Shown piece by piece: positions 1 to 8,045 of a stretch of 35,871 nt of DNA. A model generated the notes under the pieces. It was not told the origin of the DNA, did no database searches, and saw nothing but the letters and a program-made list of their open reading frames with translations. Where the stretch lies: NCBI GenBank assembly GCA_964647255.1, contig CAZYGI010000037.1, positions 1 through 35,871 of the forward strand. Direction: 5' to 3'. This stretch comes from CAWJEL01 sp964647255 (lineage in GTDB: Bacteria > Chloroflexota > Anaerolineae > CG2-30-64-16). The position numbers and the translations under genes were made by a program. How positions within the stretch are numbered: the stretch's first letter is position 1; each line of letters opens with the position of its first letter.

Positions 1-25
1 GGGACACCCCCCCACACCCCCCCCC

Positions 26-75
26 TTCAGAAACCACAAAACCAGAAATCAGAAAACAGAACTAAATGGGGGGAC
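26..75. repeat. Degenerate heptad tandem repeat at 3' end of TIR-NACHT gene
   Basis: Units of about 7 bp related to CAGAAAC/CAGAAAT/CAGAAAA follow one another across the stop codon of the minus-strand gene. The last codons of the TIR-NACHT protein are read from this repeat. A C-rich stretch (1-25) lies beyond it at the window edge. Confidence 0.5.
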
Positions 76-3000
76 CAATCGGTAGCCCCAGTACCCGTTC
101 GAATTAACCGGATCGCCCCAGTAGAGGGCGGACGGACGAGCATCCCACAGATAGTCGTCCCACGACCCGCCCCGAACCACACGGACTGTCTTTTTTTCAT
201 CATACCAGGTATCCGTCCACTCCCACACGTTGCCCGCCACGTCCCACAGCCAAAACGGTTTGCTCTCGCCCAGCGGGTACATCGCTACCGGCGATGTGCC
301 GCCGATCTCGGATTCAGTGGTATTGGCCCGCGCCAGGATCGCTTTCCGGCCTGGCTCGGTCCCCGGATCAGTCAGGCTGCCGTCTGGCAGCGGATCCCAG
401 GGATAGCGTTCTTTTTCGCCTTCCCGCTCCCCGCCGGCCAACCGGCGCCCTTCCGCGTCGGTGGGCAGACGGACAACTGATCGGAAGTTGGAGGTTAGAG
501 ATTGGAGGTTGGAAACCATATGTTGCGGAGTGACGATCTCCAACCTCCAACTTCCAACCTCCAATTGTTTCGTCAGCCACGCGGCGTACGCGGCCGCCTC
601 GTACCACGACACACCGACGACCGGGTAGCCGTGCCGGTCCTTGCCGAAGCGCGGGGTTTGCCAGTATTCGGGCTGCGTCACCGGGCCTTTGCCGCGCCAT
701 TCGATGTTATGTTCTGTCATCCGCCAGCGCCAGCCGGGGCTCTTGTCGCCGCCCCACCAGCGGGGATCCTCGTAGCCTTTATCCTGGATGAATCGCTCGA
801 ATTGGACGTTGGAGACGGGGTATTTGGCAGCGAGAAGATCCCCGCCACCATCCGCGCACCTGGGGCACAGCACCCAGGCATCCAGGTCTTCAGGCAACCC
901 ACCCAGTTCATCCCACGCCTCGCCGGCCGCGCAGCGGGTGCGCGGGGCGATGCGCGACGGGTCGTTGGGGCGGTCGGTCTCAAGATCGAGATCCTGCATG
1001 GTCTGGCGCAGCTCGCGCATCACGTCGCGGCGGACCGTTTGATGCACGCTGCGCGGCCCGATGTCGGCCAGGGCCCGGCCCGCCAGCACCGCAGGCCGGC
1101 CCGCGTTCGCCGGGTCACGCGGCTCCATCTGCCGCAGGTCGAACAGGAAGGCGCCGGCATCCTTGGGCTGGTTGTCCACCACGCCCAACTGCCCGGCCGC
1201 CAGCAGGATGACTTCGCGCCAGCGGTCGTCCTCCCAGTGCGCCTCCAGCATCGCGCGGCGATCTCCCGCCGCCTGGCGGGTCAGGTGATACGCCGCCAGG
1301 TACTCCTCAAAGGTCAGGTGGAAGAAGCCGTACTGCCCCAGCCCGCGCTCACACAGCAGGCCGGCCTCGCAGCTCGCATAGGAAAGCATCGCGTCGGCGA
1401 TCGCCAGCGCCTCGGCCCGGTCGTAGTTTTCGTCCTGGGTCAGGATCGCCACCAGGCGATCATGGCACTCCCGCAGCGGCGCAGTGCCGCCGGGGCGCTT
1501 CTCGTGCAGCCAGTAGGCCAGGGCGGCCACCAGTCGCGTGACCATGGTTTCGCCCATGTCATCCAGCAGCCTGCTGTGCCGGTCGGTCTGCTGTTCCCGC
1601 CACGAGGCGATCAGGGTATTGGTGCAGGTTTCGTACAACTTGGCGCGGCGGTTGGGCAGCCGGCCCACGTTTTCGTAGATCAGCACCAGGATGGTCAACA
1701 GCAAGGGGTTGGTCGCAAGCCGTTTCACCCCCGGCGCATCCATCAGTTGGGGGAGCAGTCCGGCGACGCGGCCCGCGGCGCGTTCACCGGCCACGGCCGG
1801 CAGCAGGGCCGGGTCGAGCTCCTGCTCGTAGGCGCGGTACCAACGCAGCAGGAACTGTTCCACTTCATCCGGCGGGCTCAGCGGGCTGAGCTCGACGTGG
1901 TCACAGCCGCGCAACGCCTCGTCCCAATAGCCTTCGATGCGGCTGGTGATAATCAGGCGGTTGGGCCGGTCGTCGGCAGTGCACCACCGGTCAGCGAACT
2001 TCTGCACCTGCTTGACGACCATCGTACGCAGCGACTGGCCGTCCTTTCCGTCTTCGCCGACCTCATCCAGGCCATCCAGCAGCACCGCGCACGCGCCGCG
2101 GCCCAACGCCCGGCGCACCAGGTCGGCCAACTGGGGATGGCAGGCATCATGTTCTTGCTGGATCGCCCGCAGCAGGAAGCCCTCCAGCGAGAGCGCCGGC
2201 TCCCGCTCCAATGCCTGCGCAAAGTGTGCCAGCCGCACCATCACGGGCAGGTAGGGCGCCGGCAGCCCTAACCGCGCCGCGGCCTGCCGATCCGCCAGCA
2301 TCAGTGCAATGAACTTCAGGGAGATCGTTTTGCCTGCGCCGGGGTCGCCCAGGATCACCAGGCGCTGCGAGCGGGCCAGCGCGCCGGTCACCCGCTCCTG
2401 CAGGCGGCGCTCCGTCTCGACCTGGCGCTGCGCCTCGTCCAGCTCGGGCAGGCGCTCGCGTGCCCGCCGGTGCTCCTCCGCGTCGCGAATTTTGAGCAGC
2501 CCCAATTCCTGGTAGATCTCGGCCAGCGGCAGGCGGACGCTCTGCTTGATCTGGTAGATGCCGCGAAAGTCGTGCTCCCGCAGCTCGCGCACCAGCTCGG
2601 CGCGATACGCGGCCTCGGCCTCGGCAGCTTCGCCCGTCCGTCCATCCCGGAATAGATCGTAGCCCAGCCCCAGGGTCGCGACGGTCGAACCGGCGTCGGG
2701 CAGCAGCCGCGCGCCGCGGATGGCGGCGACCAGTTTGCCGAACTCGACGTCGTCATCCGCGCCGCCGGTGAGGTCGGCATAGGTGAGCATGCCGATACGC
2801 CGCGGCGGCGCGCAGGGCTGGCGCAGCACCGGCAAGATGCGCTGATAAGCGCCGGCCGGGTCCTCGGTTTGCGCCAACAGCGCCTCGAACTGCGTCCACC
2901 GGCTCTGCACCCAGGCCTCGGTCAGCACCAGGATCGTGTGCCGGCAGGCGGCCACGGCGTCTTCGATATTCCGCAGGATGGGTACGCCAACGGCGAACGC

Positions 3001-3132
3001 TTCTTGATCGGTGCAGAGGGTCAACCCTTCGGCCTTCAAGCGTGGCGCCAGGCAACCGAACACCCACTCCGCGTCCGCGTGGCTGTAGGAGATGAAGGCG
3101 TCATAGGGGAGTTCCGGTGATTGGTTTGGCAT
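49..3132 (-). CDS. TIR-NACHT-FGE (STAND/NLR-like) protein
   Basis: This 1027-residue multidomain protein is likely a cytoplasmic signalling or defence ATPase. The N-terminal TIR domain (about 7-140) has FISYSH at 13-18 and W79-x3-E83, the place of the catalytic glutamate of TIR NADases. A NACHT-type NTPase follows, with Walker A GDPGAGKT (262-269) and Walker B LLDGLDE (351-357), then a helical region. The C-terminus (about 766-1027) is a formylglycine-generating-enzyme/sulfatase-modifying fold (VVGVSWYEAAAYAAWL, RLPTDAEG, WDVAGNVWEW, RVVRGGSW). I chose ATG 3132 over an in-frame start at 3171 because GAGG lies 8 nt upstream and FISYSH follows directly. Oddities: about 28 extra residues (857-885) encoded by a heptad-repeat hairpin split the FGE domain, and the final residues read into another short repeat. 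NACHT proteins with TIR effectors are known in antiphage immunity and signalling; the trigger here is unknown. Confidence 0.9.
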   Translation of the reverse strand: MPNQSPELPYDAFISYSHADAEWVFGCLAPRLKAEGLTLCTDQEAFAVGVPILRNIEDAVAACRHTILVLTEAWVQSRWTQFEALLAQTEDPAGAYQRILPVLRQPCAPPRRIGMLTYADLTGGADDDVEFGKLVAAIRGARLLPDAGSTVATLGLGYDLFRDGRTGEAAEAEAAYRAELVRELREHDFRGIYQIKQSVRLPLAEIYQELGLLKIRDAEEHRRARERLPELDEAQRQVETERRLQERVTGALARSQRLVILGDPGAGKTISLKFIALMLADRQAAARLGLPAPYLPVMVRLAHFAQALEREPALSLEGFLLRAIQQEHDACHPQLADLVRRALGRGACAVLLDGLDEVGEDGKDGQSLRTMVVKQVQKFADRWCTADDRPNRLIITSRIEGYWDEALRGCDHVELSPLSPPDEVEQFLLRWYRAYEQELDPALLPAVAGERAAGRVAGLLPQLMDAPGVKRLATNPLLLTILVLIYENVGRLPNRRAKLYETCTNTLIASWREQQTDRHSRLLDDMGETMVTRLVAALAYWLHEKRPGGTAPLRECHDRLVAILTQDENYDRAEALAIADAMLSYASCEAGLLCERGLGQYGFFHLTFEEYLAAYHLTRQAAGDRRAMLEAHWEDDRWREVILLAAGQLGVVDNQPKDAGAFLFDLRQMEPRDPANAGRPAVLAGRALADIGPRSVHQTVRRDVMRELRQTMQDLDLETDRPNDPSRIAPRTRCAAGEAWDELGGLPEDLDAWVLCPRCADGGGDLLAAKYPVSNVQFERFIQDKGYEDPRWWGGDKSPGWRWRMTEHNIEWRGKGPVTQPEYWQTPRFGKDRHGYPVVGVSWYEAAAYAAWLTKQLEVGSWRLEIVTPQHMVSNLQSLTSNFRSVVRLPTDAEGRRLAGGEREGEKERYPWDPLPDGSLTDPGTEPGRKAILARANTTESEIGGTSPVAMYPLGESKPFWLWDVAGNVWEWTDTWYDEKKTVRVVRGGSWDDYLWDARPSALYWGDPVNSNGYWGYRLVPPFSSVF
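483..567. repeat. Heptad-repeat hairpin inside FGE domain
   Basis: A run of 7-bp units (GGAAGTT GGAGGTT AGAGATT GGAGGTT) at about 483-513 faces an inverted copy at about 536-566 (CTCCAACCTCCAACTTCC). Together they can form a long hairpin with a loop of about 20 nt. The element sits in frame in the FGE domain between AAWLTKQ and VVRLPT, which are normally only a few residues apart. It resembles the heptanucleotide short tandem repeats known from cyanobacteria and Chloroflexota. Confidence 0.8.
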
Positions 3133-3197
3133 GAGCGACCTCGGGGAAAATGAACTTCTTACCCTGATCATCGGGCGCGGATGACGGCGGAGAAATG

Positions 3198-3243
3198 AAG
3201 CCGTCCGCGCCTGTCCGCGCTCGTCCGCGTCCCGTTTTCATGC
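3198..3243. repeat. 10-bp-period dispersed repeat
   Basis: Three near-identical units of about 10 bp (CCGTCCGCGC, CTGTCCGCGC, TCGTCCGCGT) end in CCCGTTTTC. A related block ending in TTCCGTTTTC occurs at 5934-5976. The 218-nt gap between the TIR-NACHT gene and pgl holds this repeat and the palindrome at 3312; I see no gene in it. Confidence 0.5.
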
Positions 3244-3311
3244 GTCGTCCCACAGGAAGGCTTCACACCGGCGACGGGCGCCGCATGGGCATCTGCCCTG
3301 AAAAATCGGTC

Positions 3312-3338
3312 GTAGGACGGGTTGGCAACCCGTCCTAC
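3312..3338. terminator. Perfect 13-bp palindrome after pgl
   Basis: GTAGGACGGGTTG and CAACCCGTCCTAC are perfect inverted arms around one base. The palindrome begins 12 nt beyond the pgl stop on the minus strand. It could act as a terminator or transcript-stabilising hairpin, but it has no clear T tract, and the sequence has the look of a mobile intergenic palindrome. Confidence 0.55.
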
Positions 3339-3350
3339 ATTTGGATCGGC

Positions 3351-4109
3351 CTATCCCTGCCCGGCCAGCCCTGCGGCTGCGGCTTCGTCCAGCAGCCAGG
3401 TCAGCCCGCCGTCCGTCGGCTGCACCCGGCGGGCGGGGAGCGGGTCGGCGGGCTCAGGGCCGGTCAGTACGCCGCGCACGGCCGCGGCCTTGCTGGCCCC
3501 CGCGACGAGGAACAGCACCTGCCGCGCGGCGTTGAGCACCGGGAAGGTCAGCGTGACGCGGGGGACCGCGGGCCGAACGTAGCCGGGCACCGCGCTGCCC
3601 ACGGCCAGCCGCCGGCGCTCCGCCAGCGCGGGCATGCCGGGGAACAGTGAGGCGGTGTGGCCATCGTCGCCCATCCCCAGCAGGATCAGGTCGAAGCGCG
3701 GCCGCGCCGAGCCGCGAAGGCCGAACGTGCGGCGCAGGGTGGCCGCGTAGGCCTTTGCGGCATCATCCGGCCCTGATTCGCCGGCGATGCGGAAGACGTT
3801 GGCCGCCGGGATCGGCGCGGCGTCAAGCAGCGTCTCGCGCGCCATCCGGTCGTTGCTGTCCGGATGGTCGGGCGGCACGCAGCGGTCGTCGCCGAAATAG
3901 AGCGCCGTGCGCGCCCAATCCACCTGATCGCTGAGGGGCGGCCGGGCCAGCAGCCGGTAGAGCGCGGCCGGCGTCGAGCCGCCCGCCAACGCCAGGCTGA
4001 ACCGGCCGCGCTCGGCGACCGCCTGCTGCGCCAGAGCAACGACCCGCCGTGCCGCTTCCTCGGCCACCGCGGCCGGGTTCGGGAGGACGACGATTTCAGG
4101 ACTTCTCAT
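3351..4109 (-). CDS. pgl: 6-phosphogluconolactonase
   Basis: Hydrolyses 6-phosphogluconolactone to 6-phosphogluconate, the second step of the oxidative pentose phosphate pathway, in the cytoplasm. The 252-residue protein has the usual length of the bacterial family and shows its motifs: AGGSTPAALY near the N-terminus, FGDDRCVPPDHPDSN in the middle and LGMGDDGHTASLFPG, the glucosamine-6-phosphate-isomerase-like active-site loop. I chose ATG 4109, which gives MRSPEIVVLPNP. The longer in-frame extension upstream is only the zwf C-terminal region read in another frame. It overlaps zwf by 14 nt, so the two are almost certainly co-transcribed and translationally coupled. No gnd is present in the window. 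Confidence 0.95.
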   Translation of the reverse strand: MRSPEIVVLPNPAAVAEEAARRVVALAQQAVAERGRFSLALAGGSTPAALYRLLARPPLSDQVDWARTALYFGDDRCVPPDHPDSNDRMARETLLDAAPIPAANVFRIAGESGPDDAAKAYAATLRRTFGLRGSARPRFDLILLGMGDDGHTASLFPGMPALAERRRLAVGSAVPGYVRPAVPRVTLTFPVLNAARQVLFLVAGASKAAAVRGVLTGPEPADPLPARRVQPTDGGLTWLLDEAAAAGLAGQG

Positions 4110-5643
4110 GGAAGCACCCCAATCGCCAGTGCCGGCCGGCCTGCGCCAACAGCCAGTCCGAGCCGGGCGGGCCCCAGGTGCCCTGCTCGTAGAATTCCAG
4201 CGGCGGCGCCGTTTCCACCCGTTTGCCCTGGGCCATCGCGGCCGCGGCGTCGTCCCAGGCGCGCTGGATGGGATCAATGATCTGCCAGCTCAGCTCGATC
4301 TCGTCGGCGCGGGCGAAGAGCGAGGCGTCGCCCATCATCGCGTCGAGCAACAGCCGCTCGTACGCGTCGGGCAGCGCGGTCTTGCCGAACTCGACCCCGA
4401 AGTGAAAGTCCATTTCCACTGAACGGGTGCGCATCCCCGCGCCGGGCTCCTTGGTCTCGAAACGCAGGTGCAGCCCCTCGTCCGGCTGGATGCAGAAACT
4501 GAGGAAGTTGGCGTGCACCGTGCTGCTGGCGTCCTGCTGGAACAGTTTGTGCGGCACGTCTTTGAACTCGACCGTGATCTCGGTGACCTTCGCCGGCAGC
4601 AGCTTGCCCGCGCGCAGGTAGAACGGCACCCCCTGCCAGCGCCAGTTGTCTATGATCAGGCGCAGCGCGGCATAAGTCGCCGTGGATGAGCCGTGAGCGA
4701 CCCCGCGCTCGTCGCGATAGGTGCGATACTGCCCGCGCACGGTGTAACGGGCGATTTCCTCGGCGGTCATGGGGCGCACCGCCTGCAAGATCTTGACCTT
4801 CTCATCGCGCAGAAATTTGGCGTTGAACGCGGCCGGCGGCTCCATCGCGGTCATGGCGAGCAGTTGCAGCAGGTGGTTCTGGAAAACATCGCGCAGCACG
4901 CCGGCTTGATCGTAGTAGCCGGCCCGGCCGTCGGTGCCCACCGTCTCGGCCGCGGTGATCTGTACATGATCTACATAGTTGCGGTTCCACAGCGGCTCGA
5001 AAATAGCGTTGGCGAAGCGGAAGGCCAGGATGTTCTGGACGGTCTCTTTGCCCAGGTAGTGGTCAATGCGATAGATCTGGCTTTCGTCAAAGACCTCATG
5101 CACCTCAGCATTGAGCGCCCGGGCGCTGGCGAGGTCGCGGCCAAAGGGCTTCTCGATGATGATGCGGGCGAAGCCGTCCTCGCGGCCGGGCCGGTTCAAG
5201 CCGGCTGCGCCCAGCCCCGCGATCGCCTGCGGGCCGAGCTGCGGCGGAATCGCGAGGTAGTACAACCGGCTCCCGCACGTCGCGCAGGTGGCGTCGAGCT
5301 CGGCCAGGCGAGCGGCCAGGGCGGTGTAGGTCTCCGGTTGGTCGTAATCGCCCGCCAGGTAGTACAGATGCCCGGCAAAACTCTCCCAAGCGGCGTCATC
5401 GTCCCCGCGGACGCGCGCGTATTCGCGCGTGCCGGCGCGCAGGTGTGCACGGAAATCGTCATCGCTGAACTCTGTGCGCGCCACGCCCAGCACCGCAAAC
5501 GTTTCGGCGAGCCGGCCCTCGACAAACAGGGTGTAAAGCGCAGGGATCAGTTTGCGCTGGGTCAAGTCACCGCTGGCGCCGAAGATGACGACGACGGTCG
5601 GCGCAGAGGCGGACGTCTTTTGAGCAGGAAGGGTGTCGGGCAT
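4096..5643 (-). CDS. zwf: Glucose-6-phosphate 1-dehydrogenase
   Basis: Oxidises glucose-6-phosphate to 6-phosphogluconolactone with NAD(P)+, the entry step of the oxidative pentose phosphate pathway. The 515-residue protein has full family length. It shows the nucleotide-binding GASGDL near residue 24, IIEKPFGRDL, and the active-site signature RIDHYLGKE that carries the catalytic His and substrate-binding Lys. GAGGT lies 8 nt before ATG 5643 and supports the start. The 3' end overlaps pgl by 14 nt, so product and consumer are coupled. The gene follows the small membrane protein gene by 39 nt on the same strand. Confidence 0.97.
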   Translation of the reverse strand: MPDTLPAQKTSASAPTVVVIFGASGDLTQRKLIPALYTLFVEGRLAETFAVLGVARTEFSDDDFRAHLRAGTREYARVRGDDDAAWESFAGHLYYLAGDYDQPETYTALAARLAELDATCATCGSRLYYLAIPPQLGPQAIAGLGAAGLNRPGREDGFARIIIEKPFGRDLASARALNAEVHEVFDESQIYRIDHYLGKETVQNILAFRFANAIFEPLWNRNYVDHVQITAAETVGTDGRAGYYDQAGVLRDVFQNHLLQLLAMTAMEPPAAFNAKFLRDEKVKILQAVRPMTAEEIARYTVRGQYRTYRDERGVAHGSSTATYAALRLIIDNWRWQGVPFYLRAGKLLPAKVTEITVEFKDVPHKLFQQDASSTVHANFLSFCIQPDEGLHLRFETKEPGAGMRTRSVEMDFHFGVEFGKTALPDAYERLLLDAMMGDASLFARADEIELSWQIIDPIQRAWDDAAAAMAQGKRVETAPPLEFYEQGTWGPPGSDWLLAQAGRHWRLGCFHEKS

Positions 5644-5682
5644 TTTGACCTCGCAGGGGATGGGGCTCTGGCGAGCCCTGTT

Positions 5683-5907
5683 TCAACGCAACAGGGTGAA
5701 CACGGCGAATGCGATACTCAACACGAACGCGACCAGCGCCAGGACAGTCGCGCGGCGCAGCGGCTCGCGCTGCGCGACCCAGGCCCCGGCCGCGAGGGCG
5801 GCGACCGCCACGGGGATCGTCACCGGCGGCCGATTGAGCCACACGAGCAAGGCCAACACGACGATCGCGGCCACGGCGTACACTTCCGAAAGAGAGCGTT
5901 TCTTCAT
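5683..5907 (-). CDS. Small three-helix membrane protein
   Basis: A 74-residue protein if started at MKKRSLSEVY (ATG 5907). An earlier in-frame ATG pair near 5934 is possible, but it lies in a less typical sequence. Three hydrophobic stretches are visible: around VYAVAAIVVLALLVWL, PVAVAALAAGAWVA and ALVAFVLSIAFAVFTLL. The short loop between the last two is basic. I recognise no family. It lies between the NTPase gene and zwf on the same strand and may simply ride in that operon. Confidence 0.6.
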   Translation of the reverse strand: MKKRSLSEVYAVAAIVVLALLVWLNRPPVTIPVAVAALAAGAWVAQREPLRRATVLALVAFVLSIAFAVFTLLR

Positions 5908-5933
5908 CGCGATTTCCAAAACAGCAGCCATCA

Positions 5934-5976
5934 ACGCAAATCTGCGTCTACCCGCGTCATACGCGTTCCGTTTTCG
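5934..5976. repeat. 10-bp-period repeat, second copy
   Basis: AATCTGCGTC, TACCCGCGTC and ATACGCGTTC followed by CGTTTTC form a degenerate tandem array of about 10 bp. It shares its end (CGCGTTCCGTTTTC versus CGCGTCCCGTTTTC) with the block at 3198-3243. It lies between the stop of the THEP1-type NTPase and the small membrane protein. Confidence 0.5.
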
Positions 5977-5978
5977 GC

Positions 5979-6527
5979 TCAGTTCGCCTGGACCGCCCGC
6001 ATCAGCTTCACCAACTGGTTCGGGATGTCGAGCCGGTTCTCCTGGGTCACTTCCAGGTACACCGTATCGGTCCGGCCGATCCGCTGCGCCAGCTCATCCG
6101 CCAGCTCGCGTCGGACCAGCACGATGGCGTTCGGGATGCGCACCGGGTCTGAGAGTGGCTCCAACGCAAAGGCAAACCCGGTGCCGCGGTGCAGCTCGAG
6201 CACGCCAATCTCGTCAATCACGAGCAGGTCGGCGTCCGACAGCAAGGCCGCGGAAAGGACGCCGCGCGCCCAGTCGGCCGCGCCATCGAGCACCTTGTAG
6301 ACGCCGATGGTTGGGGCTTCGCCGTGTCCCACGACGCGCGCAAACGTTGCGCGGTTGCCGGTGCTCAAATCCACCATCTCGATGCCGGTCTTGACGCCGT
6401 GCTCGTCAAGGATCGGCGGCGAGACAAAGCCCGCGAGCTTCAGGCCCGTGGCGCGCAGTCCCGGCACGGCCCGCCAGCACGCCGTCGTTTTTCCCGCACG
6501 GGTGGAACCAGTGAGCAGGACGAACAT
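5979..6527 (-). CDS. THEP1-type nucleoside-triphosphatase (NTPase_1)
   Basis: A 182-residue P-loop protein of the THEP1/NTPase_1 family, whose members hydrolyse nucleoside triphosphates in vitro; their cellular role is poorly defined. The P-loop is GSTRAGKTT (7-15), preceded by MFVLLT at the very N-terminus. Walker B is LLVIDEIGVLEL, the signature that sets this family apart from nucleoside kinases. ATG 6527 is preceded by GGAG at about 11 nt. It is the first gene of the minus-strand run that continues through zwf and pgl. The substrate is unknown, and a link to sugar metabolism is only positional. Confidence 0.8.
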   Translation of the reverse strand: MFVLLTGSTRAGKTTACWRAVPGLRATGLKLAGFVSPPILDEHGVKTGIEMVDLSTGNRATFARVVGHGEAPTIGVYKVLDGAADWARGVLSAALLSDADLLVIDEIGVLELHRGTGFAFALEPLSDPVRIPNAIVLVRRELADELAQRIGRTDTVYLEVTQENRLDIPNQLVKLMRAVQAN

Positions 6528-6762
6528 CTTCGTTCACATCTCCTTCAAGTTATTCCTATTCACACAGACCGGCGCCTCGGCGCGGTAATACCAGCCCTGG
6601 TGATCTTATCTTCATGCAGATGCCTCACAAGGAGGCGGTAATCGGTTTCGGCGCCGGTATGGTACGTCAATCCGCGGTTGCGCGCAAAAACAGCCCCGGC
6701 GCCCGAAAGACCGCGTCTCTGGCGGGGATGCTGTGTTAACGAGGTGCGAGACAATTCCGGAT

Positions 6763-6778
6763 TCGGGCTTTAGCCCGA
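6763..6778. other. Short hairpin just upstream of fabF ribosome binding site
   Basis: TCGGGCT-TT-AGCCCGA forms a compact 7-bp stem 3-4 nt before the strong AAAGGAGGT Shine-Dalgarno (6782-6790). It could affect fabF translation or be a dispersed mini-palindrome. The rest of 6528-6762 shows no convincing gene; a promoter for each divergent side is expected there, but I could not fix one. Confidence 0.45.
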
Positions 6779-6794
6779 TCAAAAGGAGGTTCCC

Positions 6795-8045
6795 TTGTCA
6801 CATCCAGATTCTCAGCGGGTCGTCGTTACGGGCATCGGCCTGATCACACCGGTGGGCAACGATGTCCCAACATCCTGGGCCGCCATCCTGGCCGGCCGCT
6901 CCGGCGCGGGATACATCACGCGGTTCGATCACACTAACTTCAAGACGCATATCGCATGCGAGGTGAAGGACTTCGATCCCACCCGCTACGTGGACAAGCA
7001 AGAGGCGCGGCGCTTTGATCGCAACCTGCACCTGGCCGTCGCGGCCGCCAAAGAAGCGCTGGCGGATGCCGGTTTTGACATGGCCCGGCACGATCCCCGC
7101 CGCGTCGGCGTCGTGATCGGCAGCGGGATCGGCGGCGTCAACGTGCTGCTGGAACAGGATGCGATCTGCCGGGAGCGCGGCCCCCGCCGCGTCAGCCCGT
7201 TTGCGGTGCCCGGTCTGATGCTGAACAGCGCGGCTGCGCACGTGAGCATCATGCTCGGCGCGCGCGGGCCGAATCTCGCCATCGCGACCGCCTGCGCCAC
7301 CGGCACCCATGCGATCGGCGAGGCCGCGGAGATCATCCGCCGCGGCCGGGCGGACGTGATGATCGCGGGTGGCTCCGAGTCGGCGGTCGTGCCGATGGCA
7401 ATCGCCGGATTCGAGACGATGGGCGCGGTCAGCAGCCGGAACGACGAGCCGGCGCGCGCCAGCCGCCCCTTCGACGCGGATCGCGATGGCTTTGTGATGG
7501 GCGAAGGCTCGGGCATCCTCGTCATGGAGCGGATTGACGTGGCGCAGGCACGCGGTGCGAAGATCTACGGCGAGGTGCTGGGCTACGGCGTGAACGCCGA
7601 CGCCTACCACATCACCGCGCCGCGGGAAGATGGCGCAGGCGCAGCCGAGTGCATGCAGCTTGCGCTGGCAGACGCGGGCCTGGCGCCGAGCGCCGTGGAC
7701 TACATCAACGCCCACGGCACCAGCACGCCGCTCAACGATGCGGGCGAGACCCACGCCATCAAGACGATCTTCGGCGAACACGCCTACCGACTGGCCGTCA
7801 GCTCCACCAAGAGCATGACCGGCCATCTGATGGGCGCGGCCGGCGCCATCGAAGGGATCTTCTCGCTCCTGGCCCTGCGCGACCAAATCCTGCCGCCGAC
7901 GATCAACTACGAGACGCCGGACCCGCGCTGCGATCTGGACTATGTACCGAACGTCGCGCGGCCGGCGACGGTCAACGTGGCGATGTCGAACTCCTTTGGC
8001 TTCGGCGGCCACAACGGCACTATCCTGCTGGGACGGCTGCAATGA
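6795..8045 (+). CDS. fabF: Beta-ketoacyl-ACP synthase II
   Basis: Condenses malonyl-ACP with acyl-ACP in fatty acid elongation. The 416-residue protein has normal FabF length and the thiolase-fold catalytic set: Cys167 (TACATGTHAIGEA), His307 (INAHGTSTPLND), Lys339 and His344 (SSTKSMTGHLMGAAGA), and the C-terminal NSFGFGGHNG loop. The start is TTG at 6795, set by a near-perfect Shine-Dalgarno AAAGGAGGT 4 nt upstream; no ATG fits. Its stop overlaps the fabH start by ATGA. Other fab genes and an acyl carrier protein are absent from the window, so the pair is a partial fatty-acid operon. Confidence 0.95.
   Translation: MSHPDSQRVVVTGIGLITPVGNDVPTSWAAILAGRSGAGYITRFDHTNFKTHIACEVKDFDPTRYVDKQEARRFDRNLHLAVAAAKEALADAGFDMARHDPRRVGVVIGSGIGGVNVLLEQDAICRERGPRRVSPFAVPGLMLNSAAAHVSIMLGARGPNLAIATACATGTHAIGEAAEIIRRGRADVMIAGGSESAVVPMAIAGFETMGAVSSRNDEPARASRPFDADRDGFVMGEGSGILVMERIDVAQARGAKIYGEVLGYGVNADAYHITAPREDGAGAAECMQLALADAGLAPSAVDYINAHGTSTPLNDAGETHAIKTIFGEHAYRLAVSSTKSMTGHLMGAAGAIEGIFSLLALRDQILPPTINYETPDPRCDLDYVPNVARPATVNVAMSNSFGFGGHNGTILLGRLQ

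Noticed and set aside
502..2271. Long plus-strand frame of 589 codons opposite the TIR-NACHT gene
   Set aside because: It lies antisense to a clear multidomain gene, and its composition is the usual GC-rich shadow with no recognisable motif.
4110..4277. Longer N-terminus for pgl
   Set aside because: The added residues are Arg/Pro-rich shadow of zwf; the family N-terminus begins at 4109.
4693..6300. Plus-strand frame of 535 codons across zwf and the NTPase
   Set aside because: It runs antisense through three well-supported genes and changes character at each boundary.
6560..6754. 64-codon minus-strand frame upstream of the NTPase
   Set aside because: No ribosome binding site, no recognisable motif, and the end is rich in Arg; treated as non-coding.
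6798..8042. Minus-strand frame of 414 codons opposite fabF
   Set aside because: Mirror of a strongly conserved gene; the protein shows no family motif.
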